Shown here one piece after another: positions 33,401-44,700 of a DNA stretch of 64,000 bases. Every line of letters begins with the position of its first letter. Within the stretch, counting starts at the first letter, position 1. The stretch is from assembly GCA_018398805.1 (NCBI GenBank), contig JAGFBZ010001895.1, positions 124,001 to 188,000 on the forward strand. Direction: 5' to 3'. The translations under genes and the position numbers were made by a program. This stretch comes from Hirundichthys speculiger. Taxonomy: Eukaryota; Chordata; Actinopteri; Beloniformes; Exocoetidae. The notes under the pieces were generated by a model, which was not told the DNA's origin, did no database searches, and saw only the letters and a list, made by a program, of their open reading frames with translations.

Positions 33401-36400
33401 TGGGGAAAGAGGACCAAACAAAAAAAAAAGCAAAACTGATCTAGAAACAATCTAGATATGCTAAAAATCAGGTTTGGACTGGCAGTGTAAACATAGCCTT
33501 TAAGTTTTCTATTTCATATAAAGCAAACTACCCAAGTTTATCTTAAAAAGGCTGTGGGCTTCAGCCCTTGGTATGAATTGTAATTTTCATTCATCCGATG
33601 GTTTACAGCCTCTTACCTTGTTTCTTAAGCATCTGGTAGGCATCTGAGATCTTGGTCTCATCTGGTAATCCCAAAGTCCAGCTGTAGATTAACTCCAAAA
33701 CCTTCCTTTTTACTGGCTCAGGGGACCGTGAGCCCAGGTACTGAGAACAAAAACCAAATGATTTAAAACCAACAAATAATGACCAAAAAAAAAAGAAACC
33801 CTGAAAAATTAGAAACCACAACTTCTAAAAAGCCTTACCTTTGGAGAAACCACCTTAATTAGTTCATTGAGAAACCGGAACTTGCCCACTTCACTGTGAA
33901 ACCTTTTCCCACAGTTTTTCATGCACGGTCTCCAGAACCTTGAGTTGAAATGCAGACAAACCTCAGAACATGTTGTAGAAAAGAAATGTTGTAAAAATGC
34001 ACTGGAAAGTCAGCTAACAGTGAATTTGAGATCCTGGTTTAGTTCCTGACTCACCAGTAGTGCCTGCATGGCCTCCCACTCTTGAGGAGACTGGATCTTG
34101 TGGGCCAGGAGCCTGGTGGCGAGCTGAGGTCTGTCAGACATTGTAGAGGCAAGGTTAAGCTTACTAGTCATTTCTCCATATCTTATTCTAATATATACAT
34201 TTTACAGTACAGACTTTGTGTCCCTAAGTTCAAATAATGGCTCAAATATTATGGATAATTATGTCGTTATTATCTTTTCTGTTTAGAACAGGCTTTTCTA
34301 AACTTTTAATCACTTAGGAACTGTAGCTGTTAGAGACAGCAGCCTCATACAGTTGTTGTTGAGCTGGATAATCAGAGGACACAGTTCTCATATCATGTCC
34401 TGACAATAGTTTTTAATTAACCAAAGCCAATTTTGTGGACATTTTAGTGACCCTCGTGGAATAAACGTCTTTGCTTTTCCAACTTTACGTGGACATCAGG
34501 TGGATTATTAAAAGGTACAGTGACTGGACATGTTGAAGGCCTTCCCAGGCCAGCTGAGAAACTCAATCTCTCCAGCGTGTCCTGGGTCTGCTTCAGGGCT
34601 GCTTGCATTTGTGATTTGATTTTTTTTCTTATTTTTTTTTAGGTCACTTGCTTACAATTTGTGACCATGGGTGAAGAAGGAACAAAGATTGTCCAGTAAA
34701 CAGAGTCATGCCTTTCGGCTCAATTTTCTCTTTACCACCCAGACGTACAGAGTCCACACCATTTCACCTGTCAGGCCAGTGTTTCATGACCCCCCCACTC
34801 ATTAACGAGACCCTGAGACTAAACTCCTCCACTTGAGGTAACACCTCACTTCCAACCCTTTTCCCGCTGAGAACCATGGTCTCACATCCAGAGGTTTATT
34901 GATCCACACTCAGCTACACAGAGCCTCTTAACGATGGTTAATAATTTCCTTCACATTAAATTCAACAGGAAAAGCAGTCCTCTTTGGGTTTAACACATTT
35001 ACATTTCCACAGTTGGTATCATCACAGGTTTAAGAAAAAAAAAATACATGAATCAGCAACAGTCAGACAATCATTACAGAGTAACCTACAAACAATCTTT
35101 TGACCCTTGAGTCTTTTCTTACCCCTCCAAATCATTGTTGAGCTGGTCACAGAAGGCATTGATGCTGCTCCAGTCTGTGTCTCTGTTCAGAGGATTTGTT
35201 GCCCTGTCTGAAATGTTAACAAGAGGAGCATCAGAGGACAGAAATGACAGACGAGATGTTAAACTTGTTAATATAATAACACTACTGATAATTCTGATGT
35301 TTTGATACATACGTTTCAATGAATTCAATGATCACTTGACTACTGGGGTTACATTAAAAAAGACCTTTGTTGAGATGGTTTACATCTCATTTTGACGTTT
35401 TTTCCCCTGGGCTGTCAAGTGGGAGTATGTTTTAAATTAGGCCGGTGCGATATGACCTCTAATTATTTTAGTTTGGTTTTATTTTTGGCCCTCACATATC
35501 ACTGACAAGGTTTTTGCTCCAAAAATGCTCAACTATTAAAACTGGAAGATTCTTTTTAAATGAAAGAGTACATCCAGCTCCAGAAGTCTCAGCAGAACAT
35601 CCTACAGGACAACACGCACCCTGGAAATCAACTTTTATCCCTACCTGTCATGTGGGAGGAGGTACAGGTGGGCCTGGGCAGCCATTCTAAGGTTTTCCAT
35701 GATGATACCAAACCTGATACCTGAATGATGCTTATTTCAATACCAATCTCATAAAATTTCAATAACAAACATTTATATTATATTAACATGCACAGACATT
35801 TTTGGAGAACATTAAGCTAAATTACACTTATTTACAAAATAATATATGACTACAGTACTCTGTTTTAATTACACAGTTGTATATTTAACAGAGATACTCA
35901 ATAGATTTTTATGGAAGAAAAAATTTTTCTCATAAAAGCGGCATTTTGTGGTGCTGTGCTGATAATAAAAATGAGACTTTTGTCGTATAATCTCAACATT
36001 TTGCTATAAAATCATAAATTTCACAAAATTGCAATGCTTTACCTGAATATTACAACAATTTTGTAATAACAGTATCAACTTCCATAAAATTGCAACTTTT
36101 TGACAAAAAATGATGCCTTTATGTTGTAAAATTGTGAATTTCATTGCAACTGCAACTTTCTGTCCTAAAATCCTGAATGTTTGTAAAGTGGTGAAGTTTG
36201 CAAAATCTCAATTTTTTCATTGTTAAAAGTGAAGTTTTGTCATAGAATCTCAATTTTCTGCAAAATTGTGGCTGTTTGACATGAAATTACAAAATTATGT
36301 CACAAAACTGAAAATCTTGTATGACGGCAACTTTGTGACCTATAATCTTCACATTTTGTCGTACAAATCACAATTTTCACAAAATCTTTTGTTTATTGAA

Positions 36401-37704
36401 TATTGCAATTGTTTTGTATTGTTGTATTTTGTATTGTTTTTGCTATAAAATATTGGCTTTCATAAAATTTTGCCATTTTAACCCCCCAAAAAGTCCAAAA
36501 AAGCAAATTTCATGTTAAACAGTAAAGCAGTGCCAGTGTCCCTGCAAGGTATTAAAAATAGGAATCAAATGACACGAGTTTTTCAATACTCTACGGTACT
36601 GAAGTATTGTATTGATGGTATTGAAGCAGTCTGATCAATACCATTAACATATTGATTTTGGATTTCTAGCCCAACATACAGGAGCATCAAATTCAGGTCT
36701 AACAGACTTAAAAACAGCTTTGATCCCTGGACCATCAAAATGTTAATGCTGCTAACTAAAAAATATGTGTAATCATTTTATATTCATTCATATACTTTTA
36801 CACATAGTATTTCTGCAGGACACATTATTTATGTCTCTGGTTTTCTTTTCTTTTTTCAAATGTGTGCTTCTATGTGGCTCTGTGAACTTTTATATTTACA
36901 CTAAATCAGTTGTCACATTCTGTACAACGAAGTCAAATTTCGCTGTACTAATATACACTGACAGTAACCACTTTATCTTTGTGATTTTAAAATATATGAA
37001 GTGACACACTCAGATTAACGACCTTTGGTTATTTATTAAATATTTTTTAACAAATAAAATACTTGTCACGCGCATGATTGGTCAGTTTTTGGTTCCAAAT
37101 CGGTTTCGATTAATGTTCAATTAGTCGCACAGCCCTACATTTAAATGTAATGGTCATAAAATAACGACGGACATAATGAGTCATTCCTAAAGACCTCCAT
37201 GCTCGCTGAGCGACTCCATCATTAAAAATGTCTCAAGTCGGTGCGGCACAACTCCGACATGTCACTGAGACGACACCAACACACAGCCGCGGCTAGCGGC
37301 AGCTAGCTCGCTGTCGGAATCCGCACCGTCGCTTCTAGATCTTTCTGACGAGCTCACAGAAATGCCACAACCCCAACCTCAACTATGTGACTAAAACGTT
37401 GTCCCCGTGATCTTATCGACCACAGCCTGCTCTGGGAACCGAGCGGTCCGGCTCCAGCCGCTCCCGACTGGGCTCGCTGTGTTGACAGCTCCGGAGCTAA
37501 GTTAGCATCCTGGATGGAACGGCTGGGTCTCCGCGCCGCTCTGCCGGGGCACCTGCGGCTCCAGCGAGCTGCCGCTTCCTGCGCGTTTCACGGGGAGTAA
37601 CTTTTCAACGTCCAGGTCGCAAGACAATACTGACATTGTGAAATAAGTTCAAAACACTTACTGATACAAGACTCCAGACTGTCCGTATGAGGCGGCGAAG
37701 CCAT
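27472..37704 (-). CDS. gga1: ADP-ribosylation factor-binding protein GGA1
   Basis: Seventeen exons on the minus strand: 37704-37662, 35207-35123, 34130-34055, 33938-33839, 33740-33617, 32864-32764, 32581-32501, 32195-32058, 31959-31878, 29666-29553, 29440-29294, 29179-29106, 29007-28820, 28694-28465, 28159-27990, 27875-27765, 27582-27472. The product is 657 aa (human about 639). The VHS domain (about residues 15-150) has [20 protein letters not shown]; the GAT domain (about 170-300) has [15 protein letters not shown]. The hinge carries a clathrin-box-like LLDLSGLD and an acidic dileucine segment [11 protein letters not shown]. The C-terminal GAE domain ends [11 protein letters not shown]. GGAs recruit clathrin at the trans-Golgi network and bind ARF-GTP and acidic-dileucine cargo. 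The start ATG is at 37704-37702. One extra base at about 33925 (exon 4) breaks the frame. GGA3 is the less likely alternative; micall1, polr2f and sox10 nearby favour GGA1. Confidence 0.93.
30712..31670. mobile_element. Non-autonomous hAT element with perfect 8-bp target duplication
   Basis: The ends are TAGGGGTGTAACGGTAC and the inverted GTACCGTTACACCCCTA. The flanks GTTACTAC (30704-30711) and GTTACTAC (31671-31678) are identical 8-bp duplications, diagnostic of hAT insertion. A second terminal-like segment lies inside at about 31400-31505 (AGTCGCTAGATATAGCGAC and AGTTGGCAACACTG), so the copy is probably composite. It sits between exons 9 and 10 of gga1. Confidence 0.92.
35438..37137. mobile_element. 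hAT-like composite element in gga1 intron 1
   Basis: The outer ends are TAGGCCGGTGCGA (35438-35450) and TCGCACAGCCCTA (37125-37137), an imperfect inverted pair. Inner sequence with TGATGATACCAAACCTGATACC on the left and TGATCAATACCATTAACA on the right suggests another nested element. The flanking duplication is unclear. The interior holds the degenerate array listed separately. Confidence 0.5.
35930..36480. repeat. Degenerate tandem array of AT-rich units
   Basis: Phrases such as ATAAAATC, CAATTTT, CACAAAATTGCAA and TTTTGTCATA recur about every 30-40 bases through this block, with many substitutions. The unit is blurred, so I give no copy number. It lies inside the presumed hAT-like composite. 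Confidence 0.6.
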
Positions 37705-37731
37705 CACTGCGAGATTTATGTCGTGTTGCGA

Positions 37732-37741
37732 TCTCGCGAGA
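37732..37741. promoter_or_regulatory. gga1: TCTCGCGAGA palindromic promoter element of gga1
   Basis: A perfect TCTCGCGAGA palindrome lies 28 bp upstream of the gga1 ATG. This element is known from many TATA-less vertebrate promoters, where it drives strong and often bidirectional transcription. The surrounding 37250-37760 is CpG-rich, consistent with a CpG-island promoter. Confidence 0.7.
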
Positions 37742-37789
37742 AAACTACAGACACGTAACGAGACGGAGCCACGCAGAAATTGGGGCATA

Positions 37790-38414
37790 GAAAAAAAAAC
37801 AAAACAACTGATATTGATCTCATGGAAGATGGTAAAAAGACATTTTAATATTCATACACTACAGGAAAAAAATATCTCCCTTACTTAACACTTTTTAAAA
37901 ATAAAACAAAAATATATTTTATTACGTATAAATGAACAGGGAAAAATGACAAGTTACATTGTGCAATGAATGTTTAAGATTTGAACAATCTCCCCACTAA
38001 CCCCATTCAATGACTTTGTGACTTGAATGGGTGCAACTGTTCTAGTAAATCTATTTCTATAGTTTAATAGAAGATGTGTGTATATAAACTTTATTTATTT
38101 TAATTGAATATTTCAAAGACCATAAATAAGTGAAATAATTGAGATCGCAAGATCAATAGCGTGTACGTGTGTTGTTTGTGAGGAAGCATGTGGTCCAGGG
38201 AAATAGGAAACCTCCCCTTCCTAATTATAGAAAAGAAAGAGCTCTACGTCTCCCTCCAGCGGCAGCTATTGGGCATTTCATTGATTGTGGAGCACAACAT
38301 GAAGGACAGCAAGTAACGGGATTTTCTCAAAATTAAGTGACTTTTTTTTTTTTAATCAAATCGACCAGGAATCTTTGCACGTTTTGACAATAGATCACTT
38401 TACCGTAGAGCTCC
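37790..38414. other. AT-rich intergenic segment
   Basis: No gene is recognised. A minus-strand AATAAA pair (plus-strand TTTATTTATT, about 38091-38100) could terminate the small minus-strand ORF at 38415-38687. Confidence 0.4.
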
Positions 38415-38687
38415 TTAATAGTTTGTGATGGAGAAACTGACAATGTTTTTGTCGCGGGTGAATGAGCCGTTTGAGACTTTTGGTTGGGACTGAAGCACAT
38501 TAACGTATGCAGCCGGGACAGCTATGTTTTCATCGGACAAAGAAATCCTCGAGTGGAAGAACAAAACCTCTGCTTCTTCAATAAACTGCTGCAGAAGTTC
38601 TGACCGCAGGTCCTTCTCAGATCTGCAGAGGTGGTTGATGCTCGGGTTTCCTGTTTTCTCCGCCAACGCTGAGGCGCTCAGCTTCAT
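38415..38687 (-). CDS. Unrecognised 90-aa ORF, divergent from micall1
   Basis: The 90-residue frame begins MKLSASALAEKTGNPSINHL, contains ELLQQFIEEAEVLFFHSRIS and ends VSFSITNY. It has no signal peptide or obvious membrane segment; the middle looks helical and mildly acidic. I do not recognise the family. Support comes from context: the ATG lies only 62 bp from the micall1 ATG on the other strand, in a typical bidirectional-promoter layout, and a minus-strand poly(A) signal lies about 320 bp downstream. It could be a complete single-exon gene, an exon of a larger one, or chance. Confidence 0.4.
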   Translation of the reverse strand: MKLSASALAEKTGNPSINHLCRSEKDLRSELLQQFIEEAEVLFFHSRISLSDENIAVPAAYVNVLQSQPKVSNGSFTRDKNIVSFSITNY

Positions 38688-38749
38688 TTGACGCTTAACT
38701 TATTCACTGCCATGTCCACTCACTCCGCTCGTGGGAAGCCACTAAAGAA
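38688..38749. promoter_or_regulatory. Putative bidirectional promoter / shared leader
   Basis: Only 62 bp separate the divergent ATGs of micall1 and the unrecognised minus-strand ORF. The transcription starts would therefore lie within, or overlap, the coding starts. No TATA box is visible. Confidence 0.35.
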
Positions 38750-41700
38750 ATGGCATCGCCAAAGTATTTACAAGAGTGGTGCCGCGTCACATGCGCCACC
38801 TACCCCAGTGTGGACATAAAAAACATGTCAACCTCATTCAGAGATGGACTTGCATTTTGCGCCATCATCCACAAACACCGGCCTGACCTGATGTAAGTAG
38901 ACCTGAGGTTTCACATATCTGTGGTGGCTGTGCAGACACCCTCAGACAGCTTTAATGAAAAAACTTGTACTGTTTCTTTATTGCAACTTGTGGTTTCAGT
39001 CTGCACCATGCATTGGCCTCTTTAGTACTGTTAACAATAAAAAGTTGATCTTGACTGGTACTTCTTTAGCCTGAGAGTCTAATCTGAGCAGAGTGTGACC
39101 TGCACAGTGTCTGGGGCTAATCTCCTTGTCTTAATCTCTCTCATCTTTCTCCTTAACCTTTTCTTGTCCAGTTTAAATGGATCGGCTGGTTTGTTTTTAC
39201 CAGTTGTACTTGTCACCTCTGATTTCAAATCCTCCTTCCTAACTCGTGATCTCTCATTCCTTCACTTTGCTGTTCCAGTGCTTTATGCCATCGTTTTCCA
39301 AAATACTTCTTTTTTTGTGTGTGATTGTGTCTTTTCATGATCATTTAACAATCTCAATTTTCTTCACCATCCTCCAGAGATTTCACTTCCCTCTCCAAAG
39401 ATAATGCTTATGAAAATAATAAACTGGTGAGTTGTTTCCATCTTGCTGTTTACCACCACAAATCAAATCTCATATGTCATTAATCATAATTTTCTGATTT
39501 TTTCGGGGGGGTGTCTGTAGGCATTTGAGGTTGCAGAAACAAAACTGGGGATTCCTGCGTTGTTGGACCCAAAGGACATGGTCTCCACTAAGGTGCCTGA
39601 TTGTCTGAGTGTCATCACATACCTTTCTCAGTACTACTGCTTCTTCAACAGGAAGTCCTGCGGTGCGTGAAGTTTATTTTATACCTTCCGTTCATTCATC
39701 CCTTTTTATATGCTTTTATTTATAGTTTCTTGCAGCAAAACAACAAAGAGAGGTTTATTCTGCTGAAAGGCACTTCATTAGAACATGTGACTGATTAGTT
39801 ATGCATTAGTCCTCGACTCTTTGTGAACACCTTTGTCCTGAGACCAGATAAGAAAAAAAAAGAAGAGAAAAAAATATCCCACTTTGTCAATCTATCTGTC
39901 ATGTCATGTGCTAAATGTTTCTCTGTCCAGAACAGTTTTAAGTTTGACATGTTAGTGAGTTTCACACAACTGGATCAATGTTTGGACTTTTGACTATTCA
40001 AAAACAATGTTATTTTTCTAATCAGGATCAAACACAGATATTTATGAGGCAGATGCTCAAGCCAAAAGAAAAGGGAATACCAAGTTAAGTTACACTAATT
40101 ATTAATATACAGTGTCTTGCAAAAGTATCCAGCCCCCTTAAACTTTTCAACCTTTTGCCACATTTCAGGCTTCAAACATAAAATATAAGGTTTTAATTTT
40201 TTGTCAAGAATCCACAACAAGTGAGACACAATCGTGAAGTGGAACGAAATTTATCAGAAATGCAGCCAAGAGGCCCAAGAAATGTGGCAAAAGGTTGAAA
40301 AGTTAAAGGGGGCCAATTACTTTTGCAAGGCACTGTAATATAATATAGTTTCATTTTGGCGTTTTGACGTCAGACTGCTGCTCAACAGACACTCTGCAGA
40401 AAAGGCACGTGTCAAGACGGAGGTGTTTCAGCGCCACCCAGAGTTTATCTGTCCATCCGCCTGTTAAAGATGCAGTTTGTGAACCTAGAAAACCGTTCAG
40501 TGTTGCACTAACGCTCCAGCGTCAGACAGAACAGAACCAGAACCAAACATGTAATGCACGCTGAGCCCTGCAAGCAGCTTGTCTCTGTCTCAGGAACAGC
40601 GCAGTAATATTTACTCTGGTTTTATTCATCACTCAGTGGGAACATAGAACATAGTCTCTTCATGGAGATATTCAACTGCTGGTATAATTCTGAATTTATT
40701 CTTCAATCAATTATGACAACCCATTCTGGTTCAGGTGCAGCAAACTACAGTGTACCCAGACCATGACACTACCATCACCATGCTTCACAGCTGGGCCTAA
40801 CAGGTTGTTAGTCTGGAATGCAGTGTCTCAGTTTTTCACGTTTAAAAGTAAAAATGTTTTCCAACAGCCATCCTGGCTTGTCCACGTGATCTCGAACAAA
40901 CTGCAGACGGACAGTAAAAATAAAATGAAAAAACATAAAAGTATCAGGATAGAAAATAGAAGACGTGACACGCAGAAGTTTTCTTCATGTTCACATATGA
41001 ATTCCATTTTAATTTGAAGGAATATTTGGTTTGGTTGATATTTTCAAAGCACCGTTACATATTTACTCTTCAACTCATTATATCTAATCATTTAAATCTT
41101 TTGTCAAAGTGAGCTTTATTCTCTTAACGTTGCTGCAGGTCCCTCCAGATCCTGGTCCTCACACGTCACTGTCCTGAACAACATCACAAAGAGTAAAAAA
41201 CTCCTGACGGCTCCAAAAACCTGAAGGTGACGGCTCACAGCCTCCGTTGTCTCTCACCTATTTCAGTTGCTTTTTCAACGGCCTGAGTGACGGGTTTCTC
41301 TTCTCTTTTCAGAGCCCGACTGACCTGGAAGTCAGCAGAGGAGAGCAGTTTGCCAGCACAAGGACACGGACGGCGTGTAGTTTGTGCTTCAAGCCCGTTC
41401 ACCTCATACAGAGACATCTGATCGACGGGAAGGTTTATCATCGGAGCTGTTTCAGGTACGAGCAGCTTATATTTAATGCTTGTGTTTGTGCAGTCCAAGC
41501 GCAAGAATGCATTTCTGATGTGTCTCACGTGACGACTGATCATATTTGACATACCTCCGTAGCTGTGATTATATCTGTAGTCATGTTCTCAACTTTCCCA
41601 CTGGAGAAACATTCACATTTTATTATCTTTCAGGTGTAAAGTTTGCCACTGCACTCTTTTACCAGCGTCTGTCCTACGAGGAAGTGATACTGGCTCCTTG

Positions 41701-44700
41701 ATCTGTGCTTGCCGTGTAACAGACAGTAAAAGTGTTTGTTCTGAAGTTGGAGAGGAAGGTAAATCCAGCGATAGCCGGTCCGAATGGAAGTTTCATGCGG
41801 GTTTTAACTCGCCGGCTGAACTGACTGTCACCAGCGTGTCTCATTGCACCAAGAAACTAGAGTCACAGGACAAACTGGTTACTAAAACACCACAGAAGTG
41901 TGTGATAGACAGACAGGAGGGGAGCAGAGAGGGGAAGGACGGGGGAAACTCCACCGCCGGACCTCCTTGTCCTGCCCAGCCCCGTGTTAAAGAGAGGACT
42001 GTTGACGGAGCTGAAAAGAGCAAACTTGTGCCCACTCGTGCTGACAGCCAAGTGCATCAGGATGCAGAAAAGAGCTCTGAGCTCTCGTCAACCTGCGCAC
42101 AAGTGACTGAAAGAAGCGCTCGGCCCGTTCCAGCACCCAGACGGAGCTTGGATGCCTCTGCAGCGCCCGTTCCTGCACCCAGGACCAAAACTGCAACGAC
42201 GATGAGCAGCTCTGCTGCTGCAGGTAAACACAGTTGTTTTACTGCAGCTGTAATTATTCTCTTTTTGAAACTCTTCGCCACCTAAACGTCCATCTTTCTG
42301 TGTCCTGACAGAATAAATAAAACTAGAGATGTTCTCTTGTTCTCTCGTTCTCCTGTTCAGGTGTTTCAGACGCTCAGTCTCCACCTGGTTCTTCACATAT
42401 GTAAGTGAACACAAACCAGCAGTCATTACCAGTCACTGCAGTCATGGTACCACACCACAAGCAACACTTCCTTGCCCTGTGGCGGCTAATTTATCAAATC
42501 TTGCATTTTGTTAATATGTTTGCTAAATGTCCACGTTGACGTCGTCTGACGTCGTCTTTTGTCTCTCTCTCCGTGGCGCCACCTTTACCAGCACGAGTCC
42601 TAAAGTGAAAACCAACCACCCATGGATGACCATCGTACATCCTGGTCCCTGGACGCAGCTGCCTCCAGCTCCAGCTCCGGTGCCTCTCCCTCGATCCAAA
42701 TCTGTCTCTAACGTGCAGGCGCCATGGAACAGACCCAGAGTGCTTTCTCCCAATCCATTTGAGGAGGAGGAGGAGGAGGAGGAGGAGGAGGAGGAGGAGG
42801 AGGATGAGGACACTCAAGGGGAGACTGCTCAACCTGAGTCTGACAAACCATCTGAGACAGCTGTCCATCCAGAGGACAGTGGGGACAGGAATGATGTGAC
42901 TTGTTCAAATTATAGGAATAATCCTGGCAGTGAACCTGAGCAGAGTGCAGTAAAACCACCGGAGGAAAGTCCACCTGACCCGGCGAAGGGCCTGACTGCA
43001 TTCACCGACATGGTGGAGGCTTCAGCTGAACAGGCAGGACATTGTAGTGGGACTCAGGCATCAGATGTGGCGGGAGAAGCGGCAGAGCTGTGTGCCACTT
43101 CAGCACAGAGTCACGTTTTACCCAGAAGTCTGTCTGTGCCGGCGATCACATCTGGGCCCTCGCTAACGCACCCTGAAGCTAATCAAGCTGCCACGCCGTG
43201 TCAGAGAAAGGTATGACCACAATCACAGCCAGGGCTGTAGCGATACGCTAATCTCGCGATACGATACGATATATATTGATATTTATCTTACAATGCATTT
43301 ACATCACTTTCCGAAAGGTTTTAAAGGGACAAAGTGATTTTGGTGACATCTTGTGAGTGTTCCAATGACTTTGTTTGAATTAATTGAACTGAAAGCATCA
43401 GTTACACATTATATGGCTGACAGGCAGCTTGCAAATGCTGGACAAAATGAATAAAAGATTTGTTGAGAAAAATAGTTTCATTTATTTAAACAGTGCAAAT
43501 TGTTGCTTGCAAGCTTTTAAAGGCAGGACACGGGGGGTTTGAAAGAAGCTTAGAATATCGATACCTGGAGCTGAAAAATCAATACTCTATACTCTATATA
43601 TGTGAGCTATACTATAAAATATCGATATATATCACAGTATCGATAAAATCGCTCAGCTCTAATCACAGCTAACTACTAAAAATGAATGTTTGTGTGTTGT
43701 AATGACATTCATAGGATAAAACAGGCTTTATTCTTGGGCTTTGTCCTGATTTTGAATTTTCCATGTTTCGTTTTTAGCCAGCCTGTAAAGAAAATCCTTT
43801 CAATCGAAAATCTGAAATGTCCAGATCAAAGACTTTTCAAGACCTCTCCTCCAGTCGGGGTCCTGCTCCTGGCTACGGCTTCCCCCTAATCAAAAGGAAG
43901 GTACAGTGGCTGAATTTAAAGGGGACATTTTATGATTTTTTTTTGTGATTGATAGCCTATATTTGGGTGTTTGAAGTGATTGCCAAATAAAAAAAACCCA
44001 CATAACATAACAGTGTCAGTTAAACTGTCCTGCGTAGGACTGAAAACATGTCATACAGTGAGTGGTTCAGAGTTAAGAGCAGAATTATTCAACATTTATT
44101 GTCTTTAGTTCCACCCAATTTTATATCAGAAGTGCAAACACAAAGCTTCAAAACTGATTTTAAAAGAACCGTACTTGCATCCTGCATCTTTGTTTATTTT
44201 GGTGATATGAATGAATGTTGCTTGGCAGGTGCAGACAGACCAGGGTTTCTCCGTGGAAGACCCGCAGGCCCAGATGAGAGAAGTACACCGACGTCTGGAG
44301 GCGCTGGAGCAGCGAGGAGTCGAACTGGAGAGGAGTCTCAGAGAGGAGGCGAAGGGTACCAGATCAAATATTTACTGGCACAGAATCACCGTCGCTGTCG
44401 TACAGTTTGCATGAAAGTATGCAATGTTGTGTTTCAGAAGCCTCTCTTTTTTTAAATTACAGGTAAAGATAAAGAAGAAATGCTAACAGAGTGGTTCTCT
44501 CTCATCCACGAGCGACAGGTTCTTTCTCGCAAAGACTCAGAGCTGGTTTATCTGTAAGTAGATGCTGAAGTGGAGATGCTGCAGTTTCTTCTTTTCGCTT
44601 CCATTTAGTCCTGAAATGGTTTTTTAGCCTCGAGAAGGAAAGCTGAATTATTTTTGTGTGTTGTGCTTTTTCGCAGGATAAAGCAGCAAAAGTTAGAAGA

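Noticed and set aside
41149..41226. Extra micall1 exon between gctgcag and gtgacg
   Set aside because: It has plausible splice sites, but every phase compatible with the neighbours meets a stop (TAA or TGA). Splicing 40083 directly to 41315 gives a clean frame.
42494..42868. Minus-strand poly-Leu, poly-Ser and poly-Pro frames
   Set aside because: They are antisense shadows of the (GAG)14 run in micall1.
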